From the NCBI RefSeq assembly GCF_022678485.1, contig NZ_JALBYP010000021.1, positions 186,001 to 250,000 of the forward strand: 64,000 nt of DNA. Reading direction: 5' to 3'. The DNA is from Aliiroseovarius sediminis. Lineage in GTDB: Bacteria > Pseudomonadota > Alphaproteobacteria > Rhodobacterales > Rhodobacteraceae. Position numbers and translations under genes: made by a program. The notes under the pieces are model-generated. The model was not told the origin of the DNA, ran no database searches, and saw nothing but the letters and a program-made list of their open reading frames with translations. The first letter of the stretch is position 1. Each line of letters opens with the position of its first letter. Shown here piece after piece: positions 16,746 to 24,805 of the stretch.

Positions 16746-18404
16746 ATGAGCGAACCGGGCAACCAGACGGAATCAACCAGCCGCCGCCGCGCGCAGGACC
16801 GGATCATCGCACCGGTCGCCGGCACGCTGCGCAAGGCGGGCGTGCTGTCAGTTCTGTCTGGCTTGATCTGGCCGCTTCAGGCAGGCGTTCTGGCCTGGGC
16901 GGTCGCGGGCTGGGTTTTGGGCGACATGGGGCGCACCGCACCCGCGGCTGCTGTCTTCGTGGTTGGGGGGCTTGTCCGGGCCGCTTTGGATCACCGGGCG
17001 GGCTACTGTCTTTTTGACGCCGCCGACCAGACCATTGCCCGCGAACGCGCGACCCTGATCGGGCGCGAGGGGCGGGCACGTGCGCCAGTCACCTCGGCCG
17101 AGGTGGCCGCGCTTCTGGTGCAAAAACTGCCGCTGCTGCAACCGTGGATCACCCGTTATTACGTCGCGATGGTGCGGGTGTCGTTGCTGCCGCTTGTCTT
17201 GCTGGCGATCACCTTCTGGTTTTCTTGGGCGGCGGGGCTGGTCCTGTTGGTGGCCGGGCCCCTTATCCCTGTTTTCATGGCGCTGGTCGGGATGGCGGCC
17301 GAGGATGCCTCGCGCAAGCAGATGGTCGAGATCGGGGCGATGAACGCGATGCTGATGGACCGGCTGTCGGCCATGCTGGACATCCGGCTTCTGGGCGCGA
17401 CCGGGCGGGCCACGCGCGATTTCGCGACGCGGGCCGAGGGGCTGCGCCTGCGCACCATGGCGGTCTTGCGGGTGGCGTTCCTGTCCTCGACCGTTTTGGA
17501 GCTGTTCAGCGCCATAGGCGTCGCGATGGTCGCGGTTCTTGTTGGCTTTACCTTGCTGGGCGAAATCACGTTCGGCAGTTGGGGCGGATCGCTTGGACTG
17601 GCCGAAGGGCTGTTCCTGCTGCTGATCGCGCCCGAGTTCTTCCAGCCCTTCCGCGATCTGGCAACCGCGTGGCATGACCGCGCGGCGGGGCTGTCGGTGG
17701 TGGCCGAGCTGGACGCGCTGGACGCCGCCGACCGTGTGCCCTTCCTTGGACTGGCCGAGCGTTGCGCGCCGCTGGATGGCCCGCTGTCGGTCGATCTGTC
17801 AGGAGCGGTGGTCGCATTGCCCGGCACGCGGCTGGCCTTGCCGGACCTGCGGCTGGACGTGGGCGAGGCCGTTGCGCTGACCGGACCCAGCGGGGCGGGT
17901 AAAAGTACGGCGCTTCTGGCCATCGCGGGATTGGTTCCGCTGGCAGAGGGCCATATCAACGTCTGCGGCACGCCGCTGGACCACGGCACCGCAGATGCTT
18001 GGCGCGCGCGTGTCGCCCTGATCCCCCAAGCCCCGCATTTCCCCGACCAGACCCTGCGCGATTGGCTGGGTGACGATGTTGCCGATCCGAGGCCCGCGTT
18101 GCGCCTTGCCAATGCCGACCGTTTTGTTGCGCGGTTGCCCGACGGGCTGCACACCCGCCTTGGCGAAACCGGTGGTGGCGTGTCGGGCGGCGAGGCGCGG
18201 CGGCTGATGATCGCCCGCGCGGTCCTGAGCGGGCGCGAGTTGATCCTGGCCGACGAGCCGACCGCCGATCTGGACCCGGACACTGCCGCCCGCGTCATCG
18301 ACGCGCTGCTTGGGCTAAAACGGGCCGGACACAGCCTGATCGTTGCGACACATGATCCGGCGCTGGCAGGTGCCATGGACAGAATAATCGAGATCCCGTC
18401 ATGA
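16746..18404 (+). CDS. cydD: Cysteine/glutathione exporter, ATP-binding and permease subunit CydD
   Basis: Half of the heterodimeric CydDC ABC exporter required for assembly of cytochrome bd, in E. coli moving reduced thiols to the periplasm. From ATG 16746 it has 552 residues: a six-helix membrane domain (about 30-310) and an ATPase domain with Walker A GPSGAGKST near 380, signature VSGGE near 480 and Walker B LILADEPTADLD. The longer frame from 16686 only adds an Arg-rich leader without a helix. The stop overlaps the cydC start (ATGA). Confidence 0.93.
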   Translation: MSEPGNQTESTSRRRAQDRIIAPVAGTLRKAGVLSVLSGLIWPLQAGVLAWAVAGWVLGDMGRTAPAAAVFVVGGLVRAALDHRAGYCLFDAADQTIARERATLIGREGRARAPVTSAEVAALLVQKLPLLQPWITRYYVAMVRVSLLPLVLLAITFWFSWAAGLVLLVAGPLIPVFMALVGMAAEDASRKQMVEIGAMNAMLMDRLSAMLDIRLLGATGRATRDFATRAEGLRLRTMAVLRVAFLSSTVLELFSAIGVAMVAVLVGFTLLGEITFGSWGGSLGLAEGLFLLLIAPEFFQPFRDLATAWHDRAAGLSVVAELDALDAADRVPFLGLAERCAPLDGPLSVDLSGAVVALPGTRLALPDLRLDVGEAVALTGPSGAGKSTALLAIAGLVPLAEGHINVCGTPLDHGTADAWRARVALIPQAPHFPDQTLRDWLGDDVADPRPALRLANADRFVARLPDGLHTRLGETGGGVSGGEARRLMIARAVLSGRELILADEPTADLDPDTAARVIDALLGLKRAGHSLIVATHDPALAGAMDRIIEIPS

Positions 18405-20005
18405 AGGCGCTTCTTCCTATCATTCGTGTGCTGCTAAGCGCCGCGCCGCAGGCCATGTTCCGGGGGGCGCTGTTGTCGGTAATCGTTCTGTTGATGGGCG
18501 CGGCCCTTCTGGGCCTGTCGGGATGGTTCATCACCGCGACCGGCGTTGCGGGATTGGCAGGCGTGGGCATCGCGTTTGACGTCTTTCGCCCCTCGGCAGG
18601 CGTGCGGTTTCTGGCGCTGGGACGCACGGCGGCGCGCTATGGTGAACGGCTGCTGACCCATGACGCCACCCTGCGTGCGCTGGCGGCGCTGCGGGTGACG
18701 CTTTTGCGCGGGCAGGCAAGGCTGGGCGCGCGCGCACTGTCGCGGCTCAGGGCCGAAGCGGTGCTGACCCGCATCGTCTCGGACGTCGATGCGCTGGACG
18801 GTGTGATCTTGCGGCTGTTCCTGCCGGCGCTGGCGGGTCTTGTCACCCATGCGGTCGTCTTTGCGGCGCTTGGCTGGCTGGCGGGTTGGCCCGTCGCGCT
18901 GGCTGTGGGGCTGGGATATGTGCCGCTCGCCGCGCTGATCTTCTTGGCGTTGGGACGCACAACCGTGAACCCGTCCGACCGGGCCGAAACACTGGCGCAG
19001 GCGCTGCGGCGCGGGGTGATCGACATGATCCGGGGCCGACAGGCGCTGATCCTTGATGGGGCCCTTGGCCCGCGTGAGGCGCAGCTTGGCGAGTTGGACA
19101 GCGCCACCCGACAGGCCGCGCGCAGCCTTGACCGGGCCGAGCGGTTGGCGGGCGCGGGCCTGTCGGCTCTGGTGGCCGGGGTGACGGGGCTTGCGCTGCT
19201 GGTCGGCGGTTGGGCCGTCGCCGGGGGCGCGATTGGCCCGGCAAGCGGCGCGATTGGCATTTTCGTTGCGCTGGCGCTGGCCGAAACCCTGCCGCCGCTG
19301 GCGCGTGGGGTGGCGGAATACGGCAAGATGGCCGGGGCCGCAGGGCGGATTGCGCTGGAAACGGATACGGCGCCGGACGCGCTGCCTGTGCCAGACATGG
19401 ATCGCGACGCTTCTGCCGTCTTACAGATTCACCAGCCTGCACTGACCCTGTCGCTTGCGCCGGGGCAGGCGGCGGCGGTGACCGGGCCAAGCGGCAGCGG
19501 CAAGACCAGCCTGTTGATGCAGATTGCGGGCCTTGCCCCGGACACAGGCATCACCATTCTGGGCACCGGTCCCGGCACATGGCCCGAGGACGCGCTGCGC
19601 GACACGTTGACCATGGTCCCGCAGCGCAGTGCGCTGCTGGCGGGCACGATCCGCGACAACCTTGCCCTGGCGGCCGCGGTAGACGACGGCCAGATGTGGC
19701 GCGCGCTGGACGCGGTGGTGCTGGGCGATATGATTCGCGCCCGCGGCGGGCTGGACATGGACTTGGGCGAAGGGGGCGCGGGCTTGTCCGGCGGGCAGGC
19801 GCGCCGTCTGGCGCTTGCGCGTGCCATTTTGCGCCAGCCGCGCCTTCTGCTGCTGGACGAACCGACCGAAGGGCTGGACCGCGACACCGCCGACCGTGTT
19901 CTTAGGGGCGTTCGCGCCGCCTTGCCCCAGGCAGCAATTTTAGCGACACTGCACCGCAGTGCTGATCACCCGGTCTTTGATATATCTAAGGCCATGAATG
20001 TATGA
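18401..20005 (+). CDS. cydC: Cysteine/glutathione exporter, ATP-binding and permease subunit CydC
   Basis: Second half of CydDC, 534 residues. The membrane domain covers about 1-300; the ATPase domain has Walker A GPSGSGKTS near 363, signature LSGGQARRLALARA near 462 and Walker B LLLLDEPTEGLD. It overlaps cydD by 4 bp. Ordering cydDC before cydAB in one strand with a 78-bp gap suggests co-regulation of assembly factor and oxidase. Confidence 0.93.
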   Translation: MKALLPIIRVLLSAAPQAMFRGALLSVIVLLMGAALLGLSGWFITATGVAGLAGVGIAFDVFRPSAGVRFLALGRTAARYGERLLTHDATLRALAALRVTLLRGQARLGARALSRLRAEAVLTRIVSDVDALDGVILRLFLPALAGLVTHAVVFAALGWLAGWPVALAVGLGYVPLAALIFLALGRTTVNPSDRAETLAQALRRGVIDMIRGRQALILDGALGPREAQLGELDSATRQAARSLDRAERLAGAGLSALVAGVTGLALLVGGWAVAGGAIGPASGAIGIFVALALAETLPPLARGVAEYGKMAGAAGRIALETDTAPDALPVPDMDRDASAVLQIHQPALTLSLAPGQAAAVTGPSGSGKTSLLMQIAGLAPDTGITILGTGPGTWPEDALRDTLTMVPQRSALLAGTIRDNLALAAAVDDGQMWRALDAVVLGDMIRARGGLDMDLGEGGAGLSGGQARRLALARAILRQPRLLLLDEPTEGLDRDTADRVLRGVRAALPQAAILATLHRSADHPVFDISKAMNV

Positions 20006-20083
20006 CGGTGGTGCTTTCAAACCCAGACCCTGGTTTCGGATACGCTACCCTGAAAACAGAATGCCATCGAAGGAGTACCGGAA

Positions 20084-21697
20084 ATGGAACTTGATGTTGT
20101 TGAGCTGTCTCGCCTGCAATTCGCGATGACGGCTATGTATCACTTCCTGTTTGTCCCCCTGACGCTGGGTCTGGCCGTGATCGTCGCCATTATGGAGACC
20201 GTCTATGTCATGACCGACCGTCCGATCTGGCGGCAGATGACGAAATTCTGGGGGCTTCTGTTTGGCATCAACTTCGCCATCGGCGTCGCCACCGGTATCA
20301 CGATGGAATTTCAGTTCGGGATGAACTGGTCCTATTTCAGCCACTACGTCGGTGACATCTTCGGCGCGCCCCTTGCGCTTGAAGGGCTGATGGCGTTTTT
20401 CCTGGAGGCAACCTTTGTGGGGCTGTTCTTCTTTGGCTGGGACAAGCTCAGCAAAGTGGGTCACCTGACCGTCACATGGCTGGTGGCCATCGGGTCCAAC
20501 TTCTCGGCGCTGTGGATTCTGATCGCCAATGGCTGGATGCAGAACCCGGTCGGCGCACAGTTCAACCCCGACACGATGCGGATGGAGATGACAAGCTTTT
20601 TCGATGTCATGTTCAACGAAGTCGCACAGGCGAAATTCGTACACACGGTATCGGCGGGCTATGTCACGGCGTCTGTGTTCGTGTTGGGCGTGTCGGCGTG
20701 GTATCTGCTCAAGGGTCGCCATGTTGAATTGGCGCGCCGGTCCATCACGGTTGCGGCGTCCTTCGGGTTGGCTTCGGCTTTGTCGGTGGTGGTGCTGGGC
20801 GACGAGTCCGGTTATTCGGCTACGCACAGCCAGCGCATGAAGCTGGCGGCGATGGAGGGGATGTGGGAATCCGAGCCCGCGCCTGCGTCTTTCACCCTGT
20901 TCGGTCTGCCCGACCAGGAAGCGCGCGAGACGAAATACGCCGTGCATATTCCTTATGTCATGGGGCTGATCGGCACGCGGTCGCTGACGACCGAGATCAC
21001 GGGCATTCACGAGCTGATCGCCCAATCGGAAGAGCGGATCCGTTCGGGCATCGTCGCCTATGACGCGCTGATGACGATCCGCGAAGACCGCGAGGCCACC
21101 ACGCCGGACGTGCGCGAGACGTTCGAACGCCACGGCGGCGATCTGGGCTATGCCTTCTTGCTGAAACGCTATGTCGATGACCCACGCGCGGCGAGCGAGG
21201 AACAAATCGTTCAGGCATCCAACGACACCTTGCCGAAGGTCTGGCCGCTGTTCTGGGCGTTTCGCCTGATGGTGGCTCTGGGCTTCAGCTTCATCGCGGT
21301 CATGGCCTATTTCTTCTGGTGTTCCAGCATACGGAGGCAGACCTATCCCCGGTGGGCGCTTTGGGGGGCGGTGATGATCATTCCAACCCCGTGGATCGCG
21401 GCCGAACTGGGCTGGTTCGTGGCCGAATACGGCCGCCAACCGTGGACGGTGGACGGGGTGTTGCCCACGGCGCTATCGGTCAGTCACCTGTCGGTGGCCG
21501 ATCTGCTGTTGACGCTGGCGGGCTTCGTCACCTTCTACACGGTGTTGTTCATCGTCGAGATTGGCTTGATGCTGAAATACATCCGCAAAGGCCCGTTCGA
21601 GGACGTGGAAGAAACCGAAATCTGGACCGCGCAGCACGAACATCGCCTGCGCACCCATGACGGCAAGGTTCCCTTTGCCGACACACCAGCGGAGTAA
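20084..21697 (+). CDS. cydA: Cytochrome bd quinol oxidase subunit I
   Basis: Carries hemes b558, b595 and d and oxidises quinol while reducing oxygen at the cytoplasmic membrane. 537 residues, close to the E. coli subunit and longer than short-Q-loop CIO-type CioA. H20 and H187 fit the conserved heme ligands (E. coli H19, H186) and M396 in the LFWAFRLM segment fits the b558 methionine; the GRQPW motif is present in WFVAEYGRQPWTV. GAAGGAGTACCGGAA precedes ATG 20084. The Q-loop (about 220-370) is acidic and long. Confidence 0.97.
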   Translation: MELDVVELSRLQFAMTAMYHFLFVPLTLGLAVIVAIMETVYVMTDRPIWRQMTKFWGLLFGINFAIGVATGITMEFQFGMNWSYFSHYVGDIFGAPLALEGLMAFFLEATFVGLFFFGWDKLSKVGHLTVTWLVAIGSNFSALWILIANGWMQNPVGAQFNPDTMRMEMTSFFDVMFNEVAQAKFVHTVSAGYVTASVFVLGVSAWYLLKGRHVELARRSITVAASFGLASALSVVVLGDESGYSATHSQRMKLAAMEGMWESEPAPASFTLFGLPDQEARETKYAVHIPYVMGLIGTRSLTTEITGIHELIAQSEERIRSGIVAYDALMTIREDREATTPDVRETFERHGGDLGYAFLLKRYVDDPRAASEEQIVQASNDTLPKVWPLFWAFRLMVALGFSFIAVMAYFFWCSSIRRQTYPRWALWGAVMIIPTPWIAAELGWFVAEYGRQPWTVDGVLPTALSVSHLSVADLLLTLAGFVTFYTVLFIVEIGLMLKYIRKGPFEDVEETEIWTAQHEHRLRTHDGKVPFADTPAE

Positions 21698-21702
21698 TTG
21701 CC

Positions 21703-22863
21703 ATGATCCTGCATGAATTCATAAGCTACGATATCCTGCGCGTGATCTGGTGGGGGCTTCTGGGCATCCTGCTGATCGGCTTTGCACTGACCGACGGGTT
21801 CGACATGGGCGTGGGCGCGTTGTTGCCTTTTGTCGCCAAAACAGATGTCGAGCGGCGCGTGGTCATCAACACCGTCGGCCCGGTGTGGGAGGGCAACCAG
21901 GTCTGGTTCATCCTTGGCGGGGGGGCTATCTTTGCCGCCTGGCCGCCGCTTTACGCGGTCAGCTTCTCGGGCTTCTATTTGGCGATGTTTGTCATTCTGG
22001 CGGCGCTTATCGTGCGACCCGTGGCTTTCAAATACCGATCGAAACGTGACGGCGCGCGTTGGCGGGCGACGTGGGACTGGGCGCTCTTTGCTGGTGGTGC
22101 GGTGCCCGCGCTTCTGTTCGGCGTCGCGGTCGGCAACGTTCTGCAAGGCGTCCCGTTTGAACTGACGCCGGACCTGTTTGCCCGTTACGAAGGCGCGTTC
22201 TATGCCAAGTTTGCGGGGCTTCTGAACCCCTTTGCGCTGTTGGCTGGCGTGGTGTCTTTTGCGATGCTGCTGACCCATGGGGCGGCGTGGCTTTCGTTCA
22301 AGGCGGATAGCATCGTGGCCCAGCGTGCCCGCGCCATCGGCTCGGTTTCGGGGTTGGTGACGATCGGGGGCTATGTGCTGGCCGGGCTTTGGTTGGCGAT
22401 TGGCATCGAAGGCTATGCCTTCACCTCGGAGGTTGCAGCCAATGGCCCGTCCAACCCGCTGTATTCCGAGGTCGTGCGCACCGATAGCTGGCTGTCGGCT
22501 TACGCCGCGCGGCCATGGATCGCACTGGCACCGGTTCTGGGGCTGGTCGGGATGGTCATGACCGTTCTGGGCCTGCGGGCCGGGCGCGAGGGCGCGACCC
22601 TGTTGTGGTCAAAACTGGGCATTTTCGGCGCGATTTCGTCGGTCGGGCTGATGATGTTTCCGTTCATCCTGCCGTCCAGCATCGACCCGCGGTCGTCGCT
22701 GACGGTCTGGGACAGCTCATCATCGCATCAGACCTTGTTCGTGATGCTGGTTGCGACGGTGATTTTCATGCCTTTGATCTTGGCTTACACGGCCTGGGTC
22801 TACAAGGTTCTCTGGGGCAAGGTGACCGAGGCGGATGTGACCGACTCCCACTCGGCCTATTAA
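21703..22863 (+). CDS. cydB: Cytochrome bd quinol oxidase subunit II
   Basis: The second large subunit of the bd oxidase, 386 residues with eight to nine membrane helices. The start MILHEFISYDILRVIWWGLLG and the motif LTDGFDMGVGALLPF near residues 28-42 are typical of CydB; the GPVWEGNQVWFILGGGA segment is also conserved. It lies 5 bp after cydA, with a GGAGTAATTGCC ribosome-binding region, and 15 bp before cydX. Confidence 0.97.
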   Translation: MILHEFISYDILRVIWWGLLGILLIGFALTDGFDMGVGALLPFVAKTDVERRVVINTVGPVWEGNQVWFILGGGAIFAAWPPLYAVSFSGFYLAMFVILAALIVRPVAFKYRSKRDGARWRATWDWALFAGGAVPALLFGVAVGNVLQGVPFELTPDLFARYEGAFYAKFAGLLNPFALLAGVVSFAMLLTHGAAWLSFKADSIVAQRARAIGSVSGLVTIGGYVLAGLWLAIGIEGYAFTSEVAANGPSNPLYSEVVRTDSWLSAYAARPWIALAPVLGLVGMVMTVLGLRAGREGATLLWSKLGIFGAISSVGLMMFPFILPSSIDPRSSLTVWDSSSSHQTLFVMLVATVIFMPLILAYTAWVYKVLWGKVTEADVTDSHSAY

Positions 22864-22878
22864 GGAAAGGAAAACAGG

Positions 22879-23028
22879 ATGTGGTATTTTGCCTGGCTGC
22901 TTGGCCTTCCATTGGCAGCGATCTTTGCCGTCGTAAACGCCATGTGGCTTGAAATGCAGCACGACCGCGCGCTGTCTAAACCGGACAGTCCGAGCGCCGA
23001 CAGCAGTGGTCGCCCGCAGAAGGAATAG
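22879..23028 (+). CDS. cydX: Cytochrome bd small subunit CydX
   Basis: A 49-residue single-helix subunit that stabilises the hemes of cytochrome bd. The sequence starts MWYFAWLLGLPLAAIFAVVN, has the conserved N-terminal Trp-Tyr-Phe-x-Trp pattern of CydX/CbdX, one membrane helix at about 3-23, then NAMWLEM and a hydrophilic Ser/Asp tail. AAGGAAAGGAAAACAGG immediately upstream is a strong ribosome-binding site. The gene is below common ORF-length cut-offs and would be easy to miss. Confidence 0.92.
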   Translation: MWYFAWLLGLPLAAIFAVVNAMWLEMQHDRALSKPDSPSADSSGRPQKE

Positions 23029-23032
23029 GAAC

Positions 23033-24337
23033 ATGATGGATCGCAGACAATTCATGACGCTTGCCTCGCTGGCCGGGGCGGGTGCGCTCGCAAACCCGCA
23101 AGTTGCGGGCGCAAGGGTTACCCCGATCGCGACGCAGGCCCGGATCGTCATCGTCGGGGCGGGCGCGGCAGGCACTGCGCTGGCCAATCGACTGGTGCAG
23201 CGGCTTGATGGCGCGAAGATCACAATTATTGACCCGCGCCGAGAGCATCTCTACCAGCCGGGTCTGTCGCTGGTTGCCGCAGGGCTGAAGCCGGCCGGAT
23301 ACGTCGTGTCCAGCACAGCAGACTGGCTGCCGTCGGGTGTGACTCTTATCCCCGATGCGGTCGCCGCCGTGGACCCCGAGACCCGCAAGGTCTCGACAAC
23401 GGGTGGGCAGTCGGTCGATTACGACTTCCTGGTGCTGGCGCCGGGCCTCGTGCTTGACCACGACGCGATCGAGGGTTTCTCGCTCGACATGGTCGGAACG
23501 AATGGAATCGGCGCGCTCTATGCCGGGCCGAATTACGCGGCGCGAACATGGACTGCGGCGGCCGCGTTCACCGAGACCGGCGGCAAGGGGGTGTTTACCC
23601 GTCCCGCGACCGAGATGAAGTGCGCCGGCGCACCGCTGAAGCACACCTTCCTGATCGACGATATCGCGCGACGCGCCGGGAACTCAGGAAAGACCGAGAT
23701 CGTCTATGCTGCGCATAATGACGCCCTTTTCAGCGTTCCGATCGTGTCGGAAAAGGTGCGGATGCTGTTCGCGGATCGTGGTTTCGCGACCGCCTACAGC
23801 CACGTCCTGAAATCCGTGGATGCTGAAAAGAAGATCGCCACCTTTACAACGCCGAATGGCGAGCAGGAGATGGACTACGACTACCTTCACGTCATTCCGC
23901 CGCAGCGCGCGCCCGAGTTCATCCGCCAGTCGGGGCTGAGCTGGGCCGACCGCTGGACCGATCAGGGCTGGGTCGAGGTTGACATGCACAGCCTGCGCCA
24001 CCGCCGCTATCCGGACATCTTCGCGCTTGGTGACGTGGCGGGCGTGCCCAAGGGCAAGACCGCGGCCAGCGTCAAGTTCCAGGTGCCGGTGGTCGAGGAT
24101 CACCTCGTCGCGTTGATTGACGGCCGCGAGGGCAGCGCAAGCTATGCCGGTTACACCTCGTGCCCCATGATCACCGCTATTGGCCGCGCGATGCTGGTGG
24201 AATTCGACTATGACAACAACCTGGTTCCGTCCTTTCCCGGCGTCATCGCGCCCCTGGAGGAACTGTGGATCACCTGGCTGATGAAGTCGGTCGCGCTCAA
24301 GGCGACCTACAACGCCATGCTGCGCGGCCGCGCCTGA
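23033..24337 (+). CDS. Sulfide:quinone oxidoreductase-like flavoprotein with Tat signal
   Basis: A 434-residue FAD enzyme. The N-terminus MMDRRQFMTLASLAGAGAL is a twin-arginine signal, followed by the dinucleotide fold VIVGAGAAGTA near 43-53. C197 in MKCAGAPLKH and C377 in YTSCPMI match in context the two redox cysteines of sulfide:quinone reductases; there are only these two cysteines in the protein, so the third cysteine of some SQR types is absent. The GDVAGVPKGKTA segment near 343-354 is the second flavin-binding motif. It starts 4 bp after cydX, so it probably belongs to the bd oxidase operon and would feed electrons to the quinone pool. An alternative is a flavocytochrome c sulfide dehydrogenase-type flavoprotein. 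Confidence 0.85.
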   Translation: MMDRRQFMTLASLAGAGALANPQVAGARVTPIATQARIVIVGAGAAGTALANRLVQRLDGAKITIIDPRREHLYQPGLSLVAAGLKPAGYVVSSTADWLPSGVTLIPDAVAAVDPETRKVSTTGGQSVDYDFLVLAPGLVLDHDAIEGFSLDMVGTNGIGALYAGPNYAARTWTAAAAFTETGGKGVFTRPATEMKCAGAPLKHTFLIDDIARRAGNSGKTEIVYAAHNDALFSVPIVSEKVRMLFADRGFATAYSHVLKSVDAEKKIATFTTPNGEQEMDYDYLHVIPPQRAPEFIRQSGLSWADRWTDQGWVEVDMHSLRHRRYPDIFALGDVAGVPKGKTAASVKFQVPVVEDHLVALIDGREGSASYAGYTSCPMITAIGRAMLVEFDYDNNLVPSFPGVIAPLEELWITWLMKSVALKATYNAMLRGRA

Positions 24338-24352
24338 GAAGGAGGCAGAACA

Positions 24353-24721
24353 ATGGAAGAGATGACATTCGGCACCATGATCGCAGTCGCGGAAGAGATG
24401 TTCGGCAGGGGCCTGTTCTGGGCAATGGTCGCCGTCTCAGCGATCGTCACGCTTGCCTATATTTACGTCCTGATCCGCGACCGGTCGGTAAACTGGCGCA
24501 AGTTTCTGCTGGCGCAGCTTTCGATGCCCGTCGGCGCCGTCGCGGCGGTGGTGTTCGTTCAGGCGGTCACGGATTCCAGCCTTCGCGACATTGGCGGGCC
24601 GATCGACGTCATATTGCTGCTTGGCATTGCCCTGGTCGGCGCAATCGGGCTGGCGATCGTGGTCTATACTGCGCAATCCCTCATCCGCGGTAAGAGTAGC
24701 GTCAAAGATGGCGTGCGCTAA
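24353..24721 (+). CDS. Small membrane protein resembling DUF5368
   Basis: 122 residues with three hydrophobic helices (about 20-42, 55-73 and 84-108) and short hydrophilic ends. It starts 15 bp after the flavoprotein, with GAAGGAGG 8 bases before ATG 24353. It recalls the DUF5368 proteins of Rhodobacteraceae, but I am only moderately sure. Position suggests a membrane anchor or quinone-site partner for the upstream flavoprotein, which itself lacks a membrane helix. Confidence 0.7.
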   Translation: MEEMTFGTMIAVAEEMFGRGLFWAMVAVSAIVTLAYIYVLIRDRSVNWRKFLLAQLSMPVGAVAAVVFVQAVTDSSLRDIGGPIDVILLLGIALVGAIGLAIVVYTAQSLIRGKSSVKDGVR

Positions 24722-24805
24722 ACCCGCCCCCGTCGGCGCATCGCGGCTTGAGAAACGTCATGCCATGCTGCGCGAGATGCGACCGAGGGAACGCGACGTG
24801 CCTTC

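Noticed and set aside
19973-19990. FNR-like TTGATATAT motif before cydA
   Set aside because: Only the left half matches TTGAT-N4-ATCAA; the right half is CTAAG, and it lies within the cydC coding end.
20045-21439. Long minus-strand frame opposite cydA
   Set aside because: cydA on the plus strand has all its heme ligands and motifs; the antisense product has no recognisable features.
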